Shown here in pieces: positions 1-6,876 of a DNA stretch of 8,412 nt (its first letter is position 1; each line of letters opens with the position of its first letter). A program made the position numbers and the translations under genes. The stretch is from Leptotrichia sp. oral taxon 215 (GTDB taxonomy: Bacteria > Fusobacteriota > Fusobacteriia > Fusobacteriales > Leptotrichiaceae), in the NCBI GenBank assembly GCA_905371725.1, contig CAJPML010000034.1, positions 1 through 8,412 of the forward strand. Direction: 5' to 3'. The notes beneath the pieces are model-generated. The model saw only the letters and a list, made by a program, of their open reading frames with translations. It was not told where the DNA came from and searched no databases.

Positions 1-786
1 CAATTTATATTTTAAAAATTTAAACATACTATTTTTTAAGTTTTTCCATTCCAGCTGTTCATTATCTGTCCTATCTGAAATGTAAAACCTCTTTAAAATT
101 TCATATGTTTTCTCAGGGATAAATTTTCTTATATTTTCAGGATCTCCGCTATTCCTTAGCATCTCTTCCCTTATAAAGGTTGCACTTGCAATACTTTTTC
201 TCCCCTCTTCAATCTCTATTTCATTATAATCCGAGATTTCCCTTTTTATAATATAAGGCTTTATTCCAAGATTTTCCCTCTTCATTGTCCTCATATACTC
301 AAGAGCAAGTATATTATTTGATTTCACAGCATCACCGTATCCGTATTCTGATAATGCAAGTTTCTGGGAAGTGCTGTAACTGTTCCCTTTTTTCATCAGT
401 TCCATCAGATTCTTTTTATAGTCTTCCCTTTCCTGCAATCCTATTATCCTGTCCAGCACTTTTATATTCTCTTCCTCTGCACCAAAAACCTGAAAATCCA
501 GCTCGAAATAATCCAGAATTTTTGTCGACATTCTTGAAAAAATCTCAGCATTCTGGACGGAATAGTATAATGGTAGTTCCACTACAATGTCCACTCCATG
601 ATTCAATGCCATTTCCGTCTTCTGCCATTTATCAAAATATGAGAATTCACCCCTCTGAACAAAATCTCCACTTACAACTGCAACTATCAATGTGTCTTTT
701 CCCATTCTTTTTTTTATCTCTTCTATCTGGTACAGATGTCCATTATGAAAAGGATTATACTCTGCAACTATGCCTATTTTTAGCAA
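1..786 (-). CDS. tmcAL: tRNA(Met) cytidine acetate ligase TmcAL, N-terminal 262 residues (3' end beyond window)
   Basis: Cytoplasmic tRNA-modifying enzyme. In the known family (B. subtilis YlbM/TmcAL) it uses acetate and ATP to form N4-acetylcytidine at C34 of elongator tRNA-Met. The frame stays open from 786 to the window edge, giving 262 residues. The nucleotidyltransferase signature GIVAEYNPFHNGH, with HxGH at residues 14-17, starts just after the initiator. It is followed by VVSGDFVQRGE (38-47), DKW (52-54), VDIVVELP (65-72), FGAEEE (101-106), SNNILALEYMR (156-166) and the second nucleotide-binding motif SIASATFIR (198-206). No ATG precedes the HxGH motif, so I chose TTG at 786-784, with AGGAG seven bases upstream. 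Family members are about 400 residues, so roughly the last third lies outside. It has its own promoter and is separated from pflA by a hairpin. Some family members show KPNN where this one has KSNN. The family call is very likely right; the activity is inferred. Confidence 0.93.
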   Translation of the reverse strand, partial: MLKIGIVAEYNPFHNGHLYQIEEIKKRMGKDTLIVAVVSGDFVQRGEFSYFDKWQKTEMALNHGVDIVVELPLYYSVQNAEIFSRMSTKILDYFELDFQVFGAEEENIKVLDRIIGLQEREDYKKNLMELMKKGNSYSTSQKLALSEYGYGDAVKSNNILALEYMRTMKRENLGIKPYIIKREISDYNEIEIEEGRKSIASATFIREEMLRNSGDPENIRKFIPEKTYEILKRFYISDRTDNEQLEWKNLKNSMFKFLKYKL

Positions 787-819
787 TTCTATTCTCCTAA
801 AATTTATTTCTTTTTAACT

Positions 820-848
820 ATTCTACTATATTTACTATAACATTTCAA
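820..848 (-). promoter_or_regulatory. Sigma-70-type promoter of tmcAL
   Basis: On the minus strand, TTGAAA (848-843) and TAGAAT (825-820) are separated by exactly 17 bases. The predicted transcript starts near 813 and gives a leader of about 27 nt that contains the AGGAG ribosome site. It lies between the hairpin after pflA and the tmcAL TTG start, so tmcAL is probably transcribed on its own. Confidence 0.7.
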
Positions 849-885
849 ATATTTCTATTTCTCCATGTAAAATTCCGGAAAGAAC

Positions 886-942
886 AATAAAAATAAAATC
901 AAAAGGGAACTATCTCAATTAAAATCAGAAATAATTCCCTTT
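886..942 (-). terminator. Probable rho-independent terminator after pflA
   Basis: AAAGGGAA on the plus strand at 902-909 pairs with TTCCCTTT at 935-942. A mismatch and three more pairs (911-913 with 931-933) extend the stem around a loop of about 17 nt. Read on the minus strand, it begins three bases after the pflA stop codon and is followed by a T-rich tract (901 down to about 886). The large loop and modest GC content make it moderate rather than strong. Confidence 0.6.
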
Positions 943-945
943 ATT

Positions 946-1674
946 TTATTTTTCAAGCAATTTCAGTCCATACGACTTAAAAATTTCTTCGGCCTTTTCC
1001 ACTTCTTCCCTTGTGGGAGTTTCTACATCCTTAAGTTTATATTCTTTCCCAAGTTTTTCCCACTTATAGGTTCCCATCTGATGAAATGGCAGAATATCCA
1101 CCCTTTCTATATTCCCAAACTGCGACACAAACTTAGCCCATTCATGCAGATCTTCCTCATCATCTGAATACCCTGGAACAAGTACATATCTCACCCATAC
1201 AGGTTTATTTATGCTTGAAAGGTACTCAGCAAACTTCAGTGTATGATCAAGGCTCACAGAAGTCAATATTTTGTATTTCATAGGATTGATATGTTTTATG
1301 TCAAGAAGTACCATATCAACAGTTTTCAGCACTTTTTTAGCTTTTTCGTCAAAGATGTATCCTGAAGTATCCAATGCTGTGTGAATTCCGTTTTCCTTAC
1401 ACAGTTTAAACAGTTCAATCAGAAATTCAGGCTGCAGTAGAGGTTCCCCTCCTGAAACAGTAACGCCCCCGCTTCTTATAAATCCTTTAACTTTGAGAAT
1501 TTCCTTCATAACTTCTTCCGGTGTCATCATGTATTTCCTGTCCTTTATATTCCAAGTATCAACATTATGACAGTAAAGACATCTCAGAGGGCATCCCTGC
1601 AGGAATAGGACAAATCTTATTCCAGGCCCGTCTTTTGTTCCGAAAGATTCAAAAGAATGTATATATCCCTCCAT
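946..1674 (-). CDS. pflA: Pyruvate formate-lyase activating enzyme (radical SAM)
   Basis: Cytoplasmic radical-SAM activase that abstracts a hydrogen from the active-site glycine of PflB, using S-adenosylmethionine and a [4Fe-4S] cluster. The 242-residue product has the usual length (E. coli PflA is about 246). The cluster motif CPLRCLYC has cysteines at residues 28, 32 and 35, directly after FGTKDGPGIRFVLFLQG. SGGEPLLQPEF is the SAM-binding glycine motif, and DTSGY, LLDIKHI, VWVRYVLVPGYSDD and ERVDILPFHQMGTYKW match family blocks in order. Two starts are possible: ATG at 1674 (AGGA 10 bases upstream) and in-frame TTG at 1680 (AGGA only 4 bases upstream). I prefer the ATG. The motif after the cluster cysteines is HNVDTW where HNPDTW is usual. 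It lies downstream of pflB in the same orientation but has its own promoter, so it can be made with or independently of PflB. Confidence 0.96.
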   Translation of the reverse strand: MEGYIHSFESFGTKDGPGIRFVLFLQGCPLRCLYCHNVDTWNIKDRKYMMTPEEVMKEILKVKGFIRSGGVTVSGGEPLLQPEFLIELFKLCKENGIHTALDTSGYIFDEKAKKVLKTVDMVLLDIKHINPMKYKILTSVSLDHTLKFAEYLSSINKPVWVRYVLVPGYSDDEEDLHEWAKFVSQFGNIERVDILPFHQMGTYKWEKLGKEYKLKDVETPTREEVEKAEEIFKSYGLKLLEK

Positions 1675-1732
1675 AACCAATTCTTCCTCATTTTCTTTTG
1701 ATTTTTTGTCTAATTTTTATTGTCTCATAGTA

Positions 1733-1777
1733 AATAATGCCGCCAACTATCATTTAGGATAGCCATGCGACATTATT
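1733..1777. repeat. Imperfect inverted repeat between pflB and pflA
   Basis: Three nested arms pair around a six-base centre: AATAATG (1733-1739) with CATTATT (1771-1777), CGC (1741-1743) with GCG (1767-1769), and CTATC (1747-1751) with GATAG (1758-1762). That gives 15 pairs with small symmetric interruptions. One edge overlaps the -10 box of the pflA promoter and the dyad spans its expected start point. In pflB read-through RNA the whole structure would fold; RNA from the pflA promoter would keep only the inner part. No clean T-run follows, so it is a weak terminator candidate. An operator, RNA-processing site or attenuator are alternatives. Confidence 0.6.
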
Positions 1778-1803
1778 ATATAATATTCTATAATTCTTTT
1801 CAA
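1775..1803 (-). promoter_or_regulatory. Sigma-70-type promoter of pflA
   Basis: On the minus strand TTGAAA (1803-1798) begins directly after the pflB stop codon. It is followed by a 17-base spacer and a perfect TATAAT (1780-1775). Transcription would start near 1768, giving a leader of about 94 nt to the pflA ATG. This is one of the best matches in the window and implies that pflA need not rely on pflB read-through. Confidence 0.7.
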
Positions 1804-4035
1804 TTAGAATTTACTTGATATTGTTCTGTTAATTACATCCAGCTGCTGTTCTTTAGTAAGTTTTACAAAGTTTACTGCATATCCTGAAACTCTTATTGTA
1901 AGCTGCGGATAATTTTCAGGTTTTTCCATAGCATCTTCAAGTAATTCTCTTCCGAATACGTTTACATTCAGATGATGTCCTGTCTGATTGAAGTATCCGT
2001 CTAATAATCCTACAAGGTTTCCTTTTTTCTCATTTTCATTTTTACCTAATGTTTCAGGTGTTATTGCAAATGTATATGAAATTCCGTCATTAGCATCTTC
2101 AAATGGCAATTTTGCTACTGATGCAAGTGATGCTACTGCTCCTCTTGTATCTCTTCCGTGCATAGGGTTTGCTCCAGGTCCGAAAGGCTCCCCTGCTCTT
2201 CTTCCGTCAGGAGTATTTCCTGTCTTTTTACCATATACAACGTTTGAAGTTATTGTCAATACTGATTGAGTAGGTATTGCATCTCTATACATTTTATGAC
2301 TTCTTATTTTGTTCATGAAGATTTTAACTACATCTACTGCAAACTGATCTGTTGCATCATCATTGTTACCGAATGGAACATATTCCTTTTCAACAACATA
2401 GTCAACTGCGTCTCCTTCTTCATCTCTTACAACTCTTACTCTTCCGTACTTAATTGCCGCAAGTGAATCTGCAATTATTGAAATTCCTGCAATTCCAAAT
2501 GCTTCAGTTCTCTTGATATCAACATCGTGTAATGCCATTTCCAGAGCTTCATAAGAATATTTATCATGCATGTAATGGATAATATTCAATGCTTTTACAT
2601 AAGTTTCAGCCAGCCAGTCTAATAATTTATCAAATTTTTCCCATACTTCATCAAACTCAAGGTATTCTCCTTCAACTTTCTGGAACTGACCTTCAGGAGT
2701 AACCTGCATCTTAGATTTTTCATCCTTTCCACCGTTTATAGCGTAAAGTAATGCTTTAGGCAAGTTTACCCTTGCTCCGAAGAACTGCATCTGCTGTCCT
2801 ATTGCCATAGGCGAAACACAGCACGCTATTCCATAGTTATCACCAAACTGAGGTCTCATAATATCATCATTTTCATACTGAACTGATGAAGTATCTATGG
2901 ATACTTTTGCACAGAATTTTTTCCAGTTTTCAGGTAATTTTTCACTCCATAATACTGTCAGGTTAGGTTCAGGAGATGTTCCCATGTTATAAAGCGTATG
3001 CAGAACTCTGAAACTGTTCTTAGTTACAAGGGATCTTCCATCAAGTCCCATTCCACCAATTGATTCAGTAACCCATACAGGATCTCCTGAGAATAATGCA
3101 TCATATTCAGGTGTTCTTAAGAATCTGATAAGTCTCAGCTTCATTACAAAATGATCCATAAATTCCTGAGCTTCTTTTTCAGTAATTCTTCCTTCCTGTA
3201 AATCTCTTTCAATGTAAATATCAAGGAATGTAGAAGTTCTTCCTATACTCATTGCCGCACCGTTCTGATCTTTAGTAGCCGCAAGGTAAGCAAAATAAGT
3301 CCACTGGATAGCTTCCTGTGCTGTCGAAGCAGGTTGTGAAATATCAAACCCATAAGCTTCTGCCATTCTTTTTAGAGCCTTTAATGCTTTAATTTGTTCA
3401 AAAAGCTCTTCTCTTAATCTTATTTTATCTTCTGTCATTTCAGCAGGATCGCATTCCTTAAATCTAGTTTCACGTTCCTCTATAAGTCTGTCAACTCCAT
3501 AAAGGGCAACTCTTCTGTAATCCCCGATTATTCTTCCTCTTCCGTAGGCATCAGGCAATCCTGTAATAATTCCTGTATGTCTTGCCTTTTTTATACTGTC
3601 AGTATAAGCTGAGAACACTCCATCATTATGTGTTTTTCTATATTTGCTGAATATTTCCTCAGTCTGAGGATCCAGCTTATATCCAAAAGATTCCAGACTG
3701 TTTTTAACCATTCTCAGTCCTCCATTAGGGAAGATCGCTCTTTTTAGCGGTGCATCTGTCTGAAGTCCTACGATTTTTTCCAGATCCTTGTTAATATAAC
3801 CAGGACCATAGGCATCTATTTGAGAAGGTATTTTAGTTTCAGCATCATAAATACCTTTTTCTCTTTCTACTTTAAATTTTTCCATAAGAGATTTCCACAT
3901 TTCTGTAGTAGCTTCTGTCGGTCCTTCTAGAAAACTCTCATCCCCTTGGTACTCAGTGTAATTTCTTCTGATAAAGTCTGTTACGTCAACTTCTTTACTC
4001 CAATTACCTTCTTTAAAACCTCTCCATGCGTCCAT
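1804..4035 (-). CDS. pflB: Formate C-acetyltransferase (pyruvate formate-lyase)
   Basis: Cytoplasmic glycyl-radical enzyme converting pyruvate and CoA to acetyl-CoA and formate, central to anaerobic fermentation. The protein resembles E. coli PflB along its whole length: [77 protein letters not shown] and [19 protein letters not shown] are all present. The catalytic cysteine pair (ACCVSPM) is encoded at 2818-2823, residues 405-406. The radical glycine in RVSGYAV is encoded at 1882-1884, residue 718. An in-frame ATG at 4074 would give 756 residues, but I chose ATG 4035 (743 residues). The protein then begins [12 protein letters not shown] as in many homologues, and AAGGATGTG, an 8-of-9 match to a perfect ribosome site, lies 12 bases upstream. 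The predicted transcript also starts only about 4 bases before 4074. No formate channel gene (focA) is visible nearby. Confidence 0.97.
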   Translation of the reverse strand: MDAWRGFKEGNWSKEVDVTDFIRRNYTEYQGDESFLEGPTEATTEMWKSLMEKFKVEREKGIYDAETKIPSQIDAYGPGYINKDLEKIVGLQTDAPLKRAIFPNGGLRMVKNSLESFGYKLDPQTEEIFSKYRKTHNDGVFSAYTDSIKKARHTGIITGLPDAYGRGRIIGDYRRVALYGVDRLIEERETRFKECDPAEMTEDKIRLREELFEQIKALKALKRMAEAYGFDISQPASTAQEAIQWTYFAYLAATKDQNGAAMSIGRTSTFLDIYIERDLQEGRITEKEAQEFMDHFVMKLRLIRFLRTPEYDALFSGDPVWVTESIGGMGLDGRSLVTKNSFRVLHTLYNMGTSPEPNLTVLWSEKLPENWKKFCAKVSIDTSSVQYENDDIMRPQFGDNYGIACCVSPMAIGQQMQFFGARVNLPKALLYAINGGKDEKSKMQVTPEGQFQKVEGEYLEFDEVWEKFDKLLDWLAETYVKALNIIHYMHDKYSYEALEMALHDVDIKRTEAFGIAGISIIADSLAAIKYGRVRVVRDEEGDAVDYVVEKEYVPFGNNDDATDQFAVDVVKIFMNKIRSHKMYRDAIPTQSVLTITSNVVYGKKTGNTPDGRRAGEPFGPGANPMHGRDTRGAVASLASVAKLPFEDANDGISYTFAITPETLGKNENEKKGNLVGLLDGYFNQTGHHLNVNVFGRELLEDAMEKPENYPQLTIRVSGYAVNFVKLTKEQQLDVINRTISSKF

Positions 4036-4084
4036 TTTTTTGAAACACATCCTTTCTATGTTTATTATTTTCATTTCTGTAATT

Positions 4085-4113
4085 ATTATAACTTATTTTT
4101 CTTTGAAAATCAA
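4085..4113 (-). promoter_or_regulatory. Sigma-70-type promoter of pflB
   Basis: On the minus strand TTGATT (4113-4108) and TATAAT (4090-4085) are separated by 17 bases. The expected start is near 4078, giving a leader of about 43 nt to ATG 4035 but almost none to ATG 4074. The -35 box sits inside the inverted repeat at 4101-4115. Confidence 0.7.
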
Positions 4114-4115
4114 AG
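4101..4115. promoter_or_regulatory. Inverted repeat over the pflB -35 box (possible operator)
   Basis: CTTTGA (4101-4106) and TCAAAG (4110-4115) form a perfect 6-bp dyad around AAA and cover the -35 hexamer of the pflB promoter. A repressor bound here would block polymerase. The core TTGA-TTT-TCAA is loosely like FNR/CRP half-sites, but its spacing is shorter than the known FNR consensus (TTGAT-N4-ATCAA), and it is not the known Rex consensus. The regulator cannot be named. Confidence 0.4.
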
Positions 4116-4161
4116 CTTTTTTTAAATTTTTTATACAAATGTGTTCTTTTTTATTTTTTTA

Positions 4162-4190
4162 TTGACTTTTCATAGCTTTATTTTTATAAA
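4162..4190 (+). promoter_or_regulatory. Upstream promoter candidate facing the transporter gene
   Basis: TTGACT (4162-4167) and TATAAA (4185-4190) are 17 bases apart. The -10 region is embedded in an AT-only-loop dyad, CTTTAT (4176-4181) with ATAAAG (4186-4191) around TTTT, followed by a T-run. Transcription would start near 4197 and give a leader of about 170 nt. The match is good, but such AT-rich DNA produces chance hits. Confidence 0.45.
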
Positions 4191-4260
4191 GTTTTTCTAA
4201 TTAACTATTTAGATATATATTCTTCTTCTCAAAAAATATTGATTTTATTGTATTTACAAA

Positions 4261-4289
4261 TTGACAAAAAAAGAAAAAAGAGGTAAAAT
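4261..4289 (+). promoter_or_regulatory. Main promoter of the OPT transporter gene
   Basis: A perfect TTGACA (4261-4266), a 17-base A-rich spacer and TAAAAT (4284-4289) make a near-consensus promoter. The start would be near 4296, leaving a leader of about 73 nt that includes the small palindrome at 4318-4328 and the ribosome site AAAGGAG (4352-4358). Confidence 0.72.
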
Positions 4290-4317
4290 TTTATAAATAA
4301 TTTTTACAGATATAATA

Positions 4318-4328
4318 TCAGATTCTGA
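4318..4328. repeat. Small palindrome in the transporter leader
   Basis: TCAGA-T-TCTGA is a perfect 5-bp dyad with a single central base, about 25 nt downstream of the predicted transcript start. It could be an operator half or chance. The single-base centre rules out an RNA hairpin of this exact form. Confidence 0.3.
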
Positions 4329-4368
4329 AAAAAAATTTCATAATTACTTTGAAAGGAGAAATAATTTT

Positions 4369-6018
4369 ATGCAAAAAAACAAGGAGAAAAATCTGACTCT
4401 CCTGTCGATTTTAATCGGTATCGCTGGTGCAATACCTGTTTCAGCAAGTTCATTCTATATAGTACTGAAGTTTGGTGCATTACCCTGGCCTACCATAATG
4501 GTAACATTAATTTCAATATCTTTACTTAAGCTTTTCAAGAGAAACAACATGAAGGAAATTACGGTTACTCATACTATAATGAGTGCAGGTTCAATGGTTG
4601 CAGGAGGTGTTGCATTTACTTTACCTGGATATCTGCTGCTAGGAGGAAATTTAAAGGATATTAATGAAATGCTTCTTTTTTTTACAATATTGACCGGGAG
4701 CATACTCGGAGCTTTTCTGTCATATATTTTCAGGAAGAAACTTATTGAAGAAGAAGGGCTTGAATTTCCCATAGGAGAAGCAGCCTATACGCTTGTAAGT
4801 TCAGGAAAAAATAAGGATAGCATGAAAATAGTAGGAGTTGGAACACTAATAAGTTCTGTCATATCCATTTTCAGGGATTTCAGTTTTTTCAAGGGAAAAG
4901 CTCCTTTTATTCCTACTGTCTTCACTTTAAAAAATGGAATGCTGAGTTTCTATGTTTCGCCACTTTTACTTGGAATCGGATATATTCTTGGATTTACAAA
5001 TACATTTATTTGGTTTCTGGGAGGAGCTTTTATTCATTTTATCGCAGCTCCAACTGCCAAATTTAAAAACATTGCTAATTTTGATATTATGAAAAACAGT
5101 TTTGGAATGGGATTTATGATAGGCATAGGAATTTCAATAATTATAAAAATACTATTGCCGAAGAAACAGGAGATAAAAAAAGGAAAGAATACTAAAACAT
5201 CTAAAATATCTTCCATAAATTCAGCTCCTGTTTTAGGAATTCTGACAATTTTTGCCTTCATTATAATTTCAATGATTTATAAAATTTCTCCATTTCTATC
5301 AATAATTGTAATTATAATATGCATTTTATGTGCCGCAATTGCAGGATATTCCACAGGAAAGACAGGTATAAATCCGATGGAAATTTATGCAGTGATTTCA
5401 ATACTTGTAATTTCTTTTTTGAATAGCCTTCTGAACGGACTGAAAATAGGAAGTTCTGTTTTTTCAACAAACATAACGCTCCTTACATTATTCTTTATTG
5501 CCTGCATTGTTGCAGTGGCATGTGGACTTGCAGGAGATATACTGAACGACTTCAAGTCAGGTTTCAATATGAAAGTCCGTCCATTTGAACAGTTTATTGG
5601 AGAAATAATCGGTGCAGCAGTAAGTTCAGCTGTTATAACATTCCTGTTTTTCATATTCTTTAATATCTACAAAAATATCGGTCCTATGGAAAATAGCGAT
5701 CTGATTGTTCTTCAGGCTTCAATAGTAGCTTCTGTAATAAAGGGAATTCCATTTATACATTTGTTCTGGGTGGGACTTCTGGCAGGACTTGTACTGAATA
5801 TGCTTAATCTTCCCGTACTTACTTTCGGAATAGGAATCTACCTTCCTTTTTACCTTACATTACCTGTTTTCATAGGAGGACTTCTTAATTCCATTGCAAA
5901 AAAGATTTCAGAAAAATTTTCTTCAGATGCTCTTCTTTTTGCAAATGGACTTATGTCAGGAGAAGCTATTACAGGAGTTATTTTATCCATAATCGCCTAT
6001 GTAAAACTGTTTATTTAA
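4369..6018 (+). CDS. OPT-family transporter, substrate unknown
   Basis: Polytopic inner-membrane protein of 549 residues, slightly short for the bacterial oligopeptide-transporter (OPT) family, whose members are often 600 or more. Known OPT members import small peptides or metal-siderophore-type compounds by cation coupling. Family blocks visible here are GLEFPIGEAAYTLV (130-143), GMGFMIGIGIS (246-256), ACGLAGDILNDFKSGF (384-399, the AGDxxxDxKxG motif), FEQFIGEIIGA (406-416), FGIGIYLPFYLTLPVFIGGL (486-505) and NGLMSGEAITGV (526-537). Long hydrophobic stretches run from residue 9 to the C-terminus; the main hydrophilic break is lysine-rich (265-284). ATG 4369 is preceded by AAAGGAG with a 10-base spacer. 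The gene is divergent from pflB behind two candidate promoters. No terminator is evident before coaX 74 nt downstream, so partial co-transcription is possible. The family call is firm; the substrate cannot be read from the sequence. Confidence 0.87.
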   Translation: MQKNKEKNLTLLSILIGIAGAIPVSASSFYIVLKFGALPWPTIMVTLISISLLKLFKRNNMKEITVTHTIMSAGSMVAGGVAFTLPGYLLLGGNLKDINEMLLFFTILTGSILGAFLSYIFRKKLIEEEGLEFPIGEAAYTLVSSGKNKDSMKIVGVGTLISSVISIFRDFSFFKGKAPFIPTVFTLKNGMLSFYVSPLLLGIGYILGFTNTFIWFLGGAFIHFIAAPTAKFKNIANFDIMKNSFGMGFMIGIGISIIIKILLPKKQEIKKGKNTKTSKISSINSAPVLGILTIFAFIIISMIYKISPFLSIIVIIICILCAAIAGYSTGKTGINPMEIYAVISILVISFLNSLLNGLKIGSSVFSTNITLLTLFFIACIVAVACGLAGDILNDFKSGFNMKVRPFEQFIGEIIGAAVSSAVITFLFFIFFNIYKNIGPMENSDLIVLQASIVASVIKGIPFIHLFWVGLLAGLVLNMLNLPVLTFGIGIYLPFYLTLPVFIGGLLNSIAKKISEKFSSDALLFANGLMSGEAITGVILSIIAYVKLFI

Positions 6019-6049
6019 AGCACAATATTTCATAAAAACTTACAATTAT

Positions 6050-6055
6050 TATAAT
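6050..6055 (+). promoter_or_regulatory. Possible -10 box for coaX
   Basis: A perfect TATAAT lies 37 bases before the coaX start, inside the 74-nt gap after the transporter gene. The -35 region is poor (TTTCAT at 6028-6033, 16-base spacing) and there is no extended -10 TG. It may be a weak internal promoter or chance in AT-rich DNA; coaX could also be read from the transporter promoters. Confidence 0.35.
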
Positions 6056-6092
6056 ATATCGATTTAATAACGAAATTTTATAGGAGGTCTTT

Positions 6093-6866
6093 ATGCTTTT
6101 AGGATTTGATATAGGAAACACACACATTGTTCCTATTTTCTATGATAACAATGGTGAAATAAGAGCTTCTTTCCGTATACCCACTGACTTGAGATTTACG
6201 GAAGACACTCTGTTTATTATGTTAAAAAATCTTGCCGAAAATAAAAAAATTAATATTTCTGATGTTACAGATATTGTAGTTTCATCTGTTGTTCCACACA
6301 TTAATGAAGTTTTTGAATATCTCGGAAAGAAATTTTTCAACACTGAACCTGTTTTTATTTCGCTGGATAATATTAATGATGAGATAAAAATTCTGGAAGG
6401 AATGGAAAGAGGATTGGGTGCTGACAGGATTGCTGATATATTGGCTGCAAAGAGGATACATCCTGACAGAAATCTTTTAATCATTGATTTCGGAACTGCA
6501 ACTACCTTTGATATGATTAAAGACTCCACCTACATGGGAGGCTGCATTATTCCAGGTATAAATCTGTCAATAAATGCTCTTTTTAACAATACTGCAAAAC
6601 TTCCTAAAATTAAATTTGAGAAGCCTTCTACCGTTCTTGGAATAAATACTGTCACTCAGATAAATTCGGGAATATTTTACAGCAATGTCGGAGCAATAAA
6701 GGAACTTATTGCTAAATACAAAGAGGAAATACCCGAATCATATGTTATATCTACCGGAGGACAGGGAAAGGAAATATCTGATTTTATCCCTTCTGTAGAT
6801 GAATATATCCCAAATCTTGGTGAAAAGGGAATATTTGAATTTTATAAACTCCAAAAAAATAAATAA
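6093..6866 (+). CDS. coaX: Type III pantothenate kinase
   Basis: Cytoplasmic enzyme that phosphorylates pantothenate with ATP, the first committed step of coenzyme A synthesis. The 257-residue product has the normal CoaX length and the ASKHA-fold motifs in order. These are the phosphate-binding loop FDIGNTH (5-11), IVVSSVVP (61-68), GLGADRIADILAAK with the catalytic-type Asp111 (107-120), IIDFGTATTFD (130-140), GGCIIPGINLS (149-159), KLPKI (169-173) and ISTGGQG (219-225). The start is clear: a perfect AGGAGG (6082-6087) with a 5-base spacer before ATG. CoaX enzymes in general need a monovalent cation and are not feedback-inhibited by CoA; I infer the same here. It is followed 10 nt later by a hydrolase gene, almost certainly in the same operon. 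Its product CoA is a co-substrate of PflB, but the two genes are not co-transcribed. Confidence 0.95.
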   Translation: MLLGFDIGNTHIVPIFYDNNGEIRASFRIPTDLRFTEDTLFIMLKNLAENKKINISDVTDIVVSSVVPHINEVFEYLGKKFFNTEPVFISLDNINDEIKILEGMERGLGADRIADILAAKRIHPDRNLLIIDFGTATTFDMIKDSTYMGGCIIPGINLSINALFNNTAKLPKIKFEKPSTVLGINTVTQINSGIFYSNVGAIKELIAKYKEEIPESYVISTGGQGKEISDFIPSVDEYIPNLGEKGIFEFYKLQKNK

Positions 6867-6876
6867 AGGATTTAAT

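Noticed and set aside
285..800. Plus-strand open frame of 171 codons opposite tmcAL
   Set aside because: Its Ser/Leu/Pro/Phe-rich composition is that of an antisense shadow, and the opposite strand holds a clear conserved TmcAL reading frame.
1988..2466. Two plus-strand frames opposite pflB
   Set aside because: They lie wholly inside pflB, whose protein is conserved end to end, and have no ribosome site or recognisable motif.
4176..4200. AT-rich dyad plus T-run as a plus-strand terminator
   Set aside because: No plus-strand transcript is expected to arrive here, because pflB is transcribed leftward. The dyad has almost no GC and coincides with a promoter -10 region.
4569..5654. Three minus-strand frames inside the OPT transporter gene
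   Set aside because: These are antisense shadows of a hydrophobic coding sequence, with no motifs and no ribosome sites.
6799..6876. Longer start for the hydrolase overlapping coaX by 68 nt
   Set aside because: There is no ribosome site at 6799. The AAGGA site and signal-anchor N-terminus fit ATG 6877, and the extra residues would precede the membrane segment.
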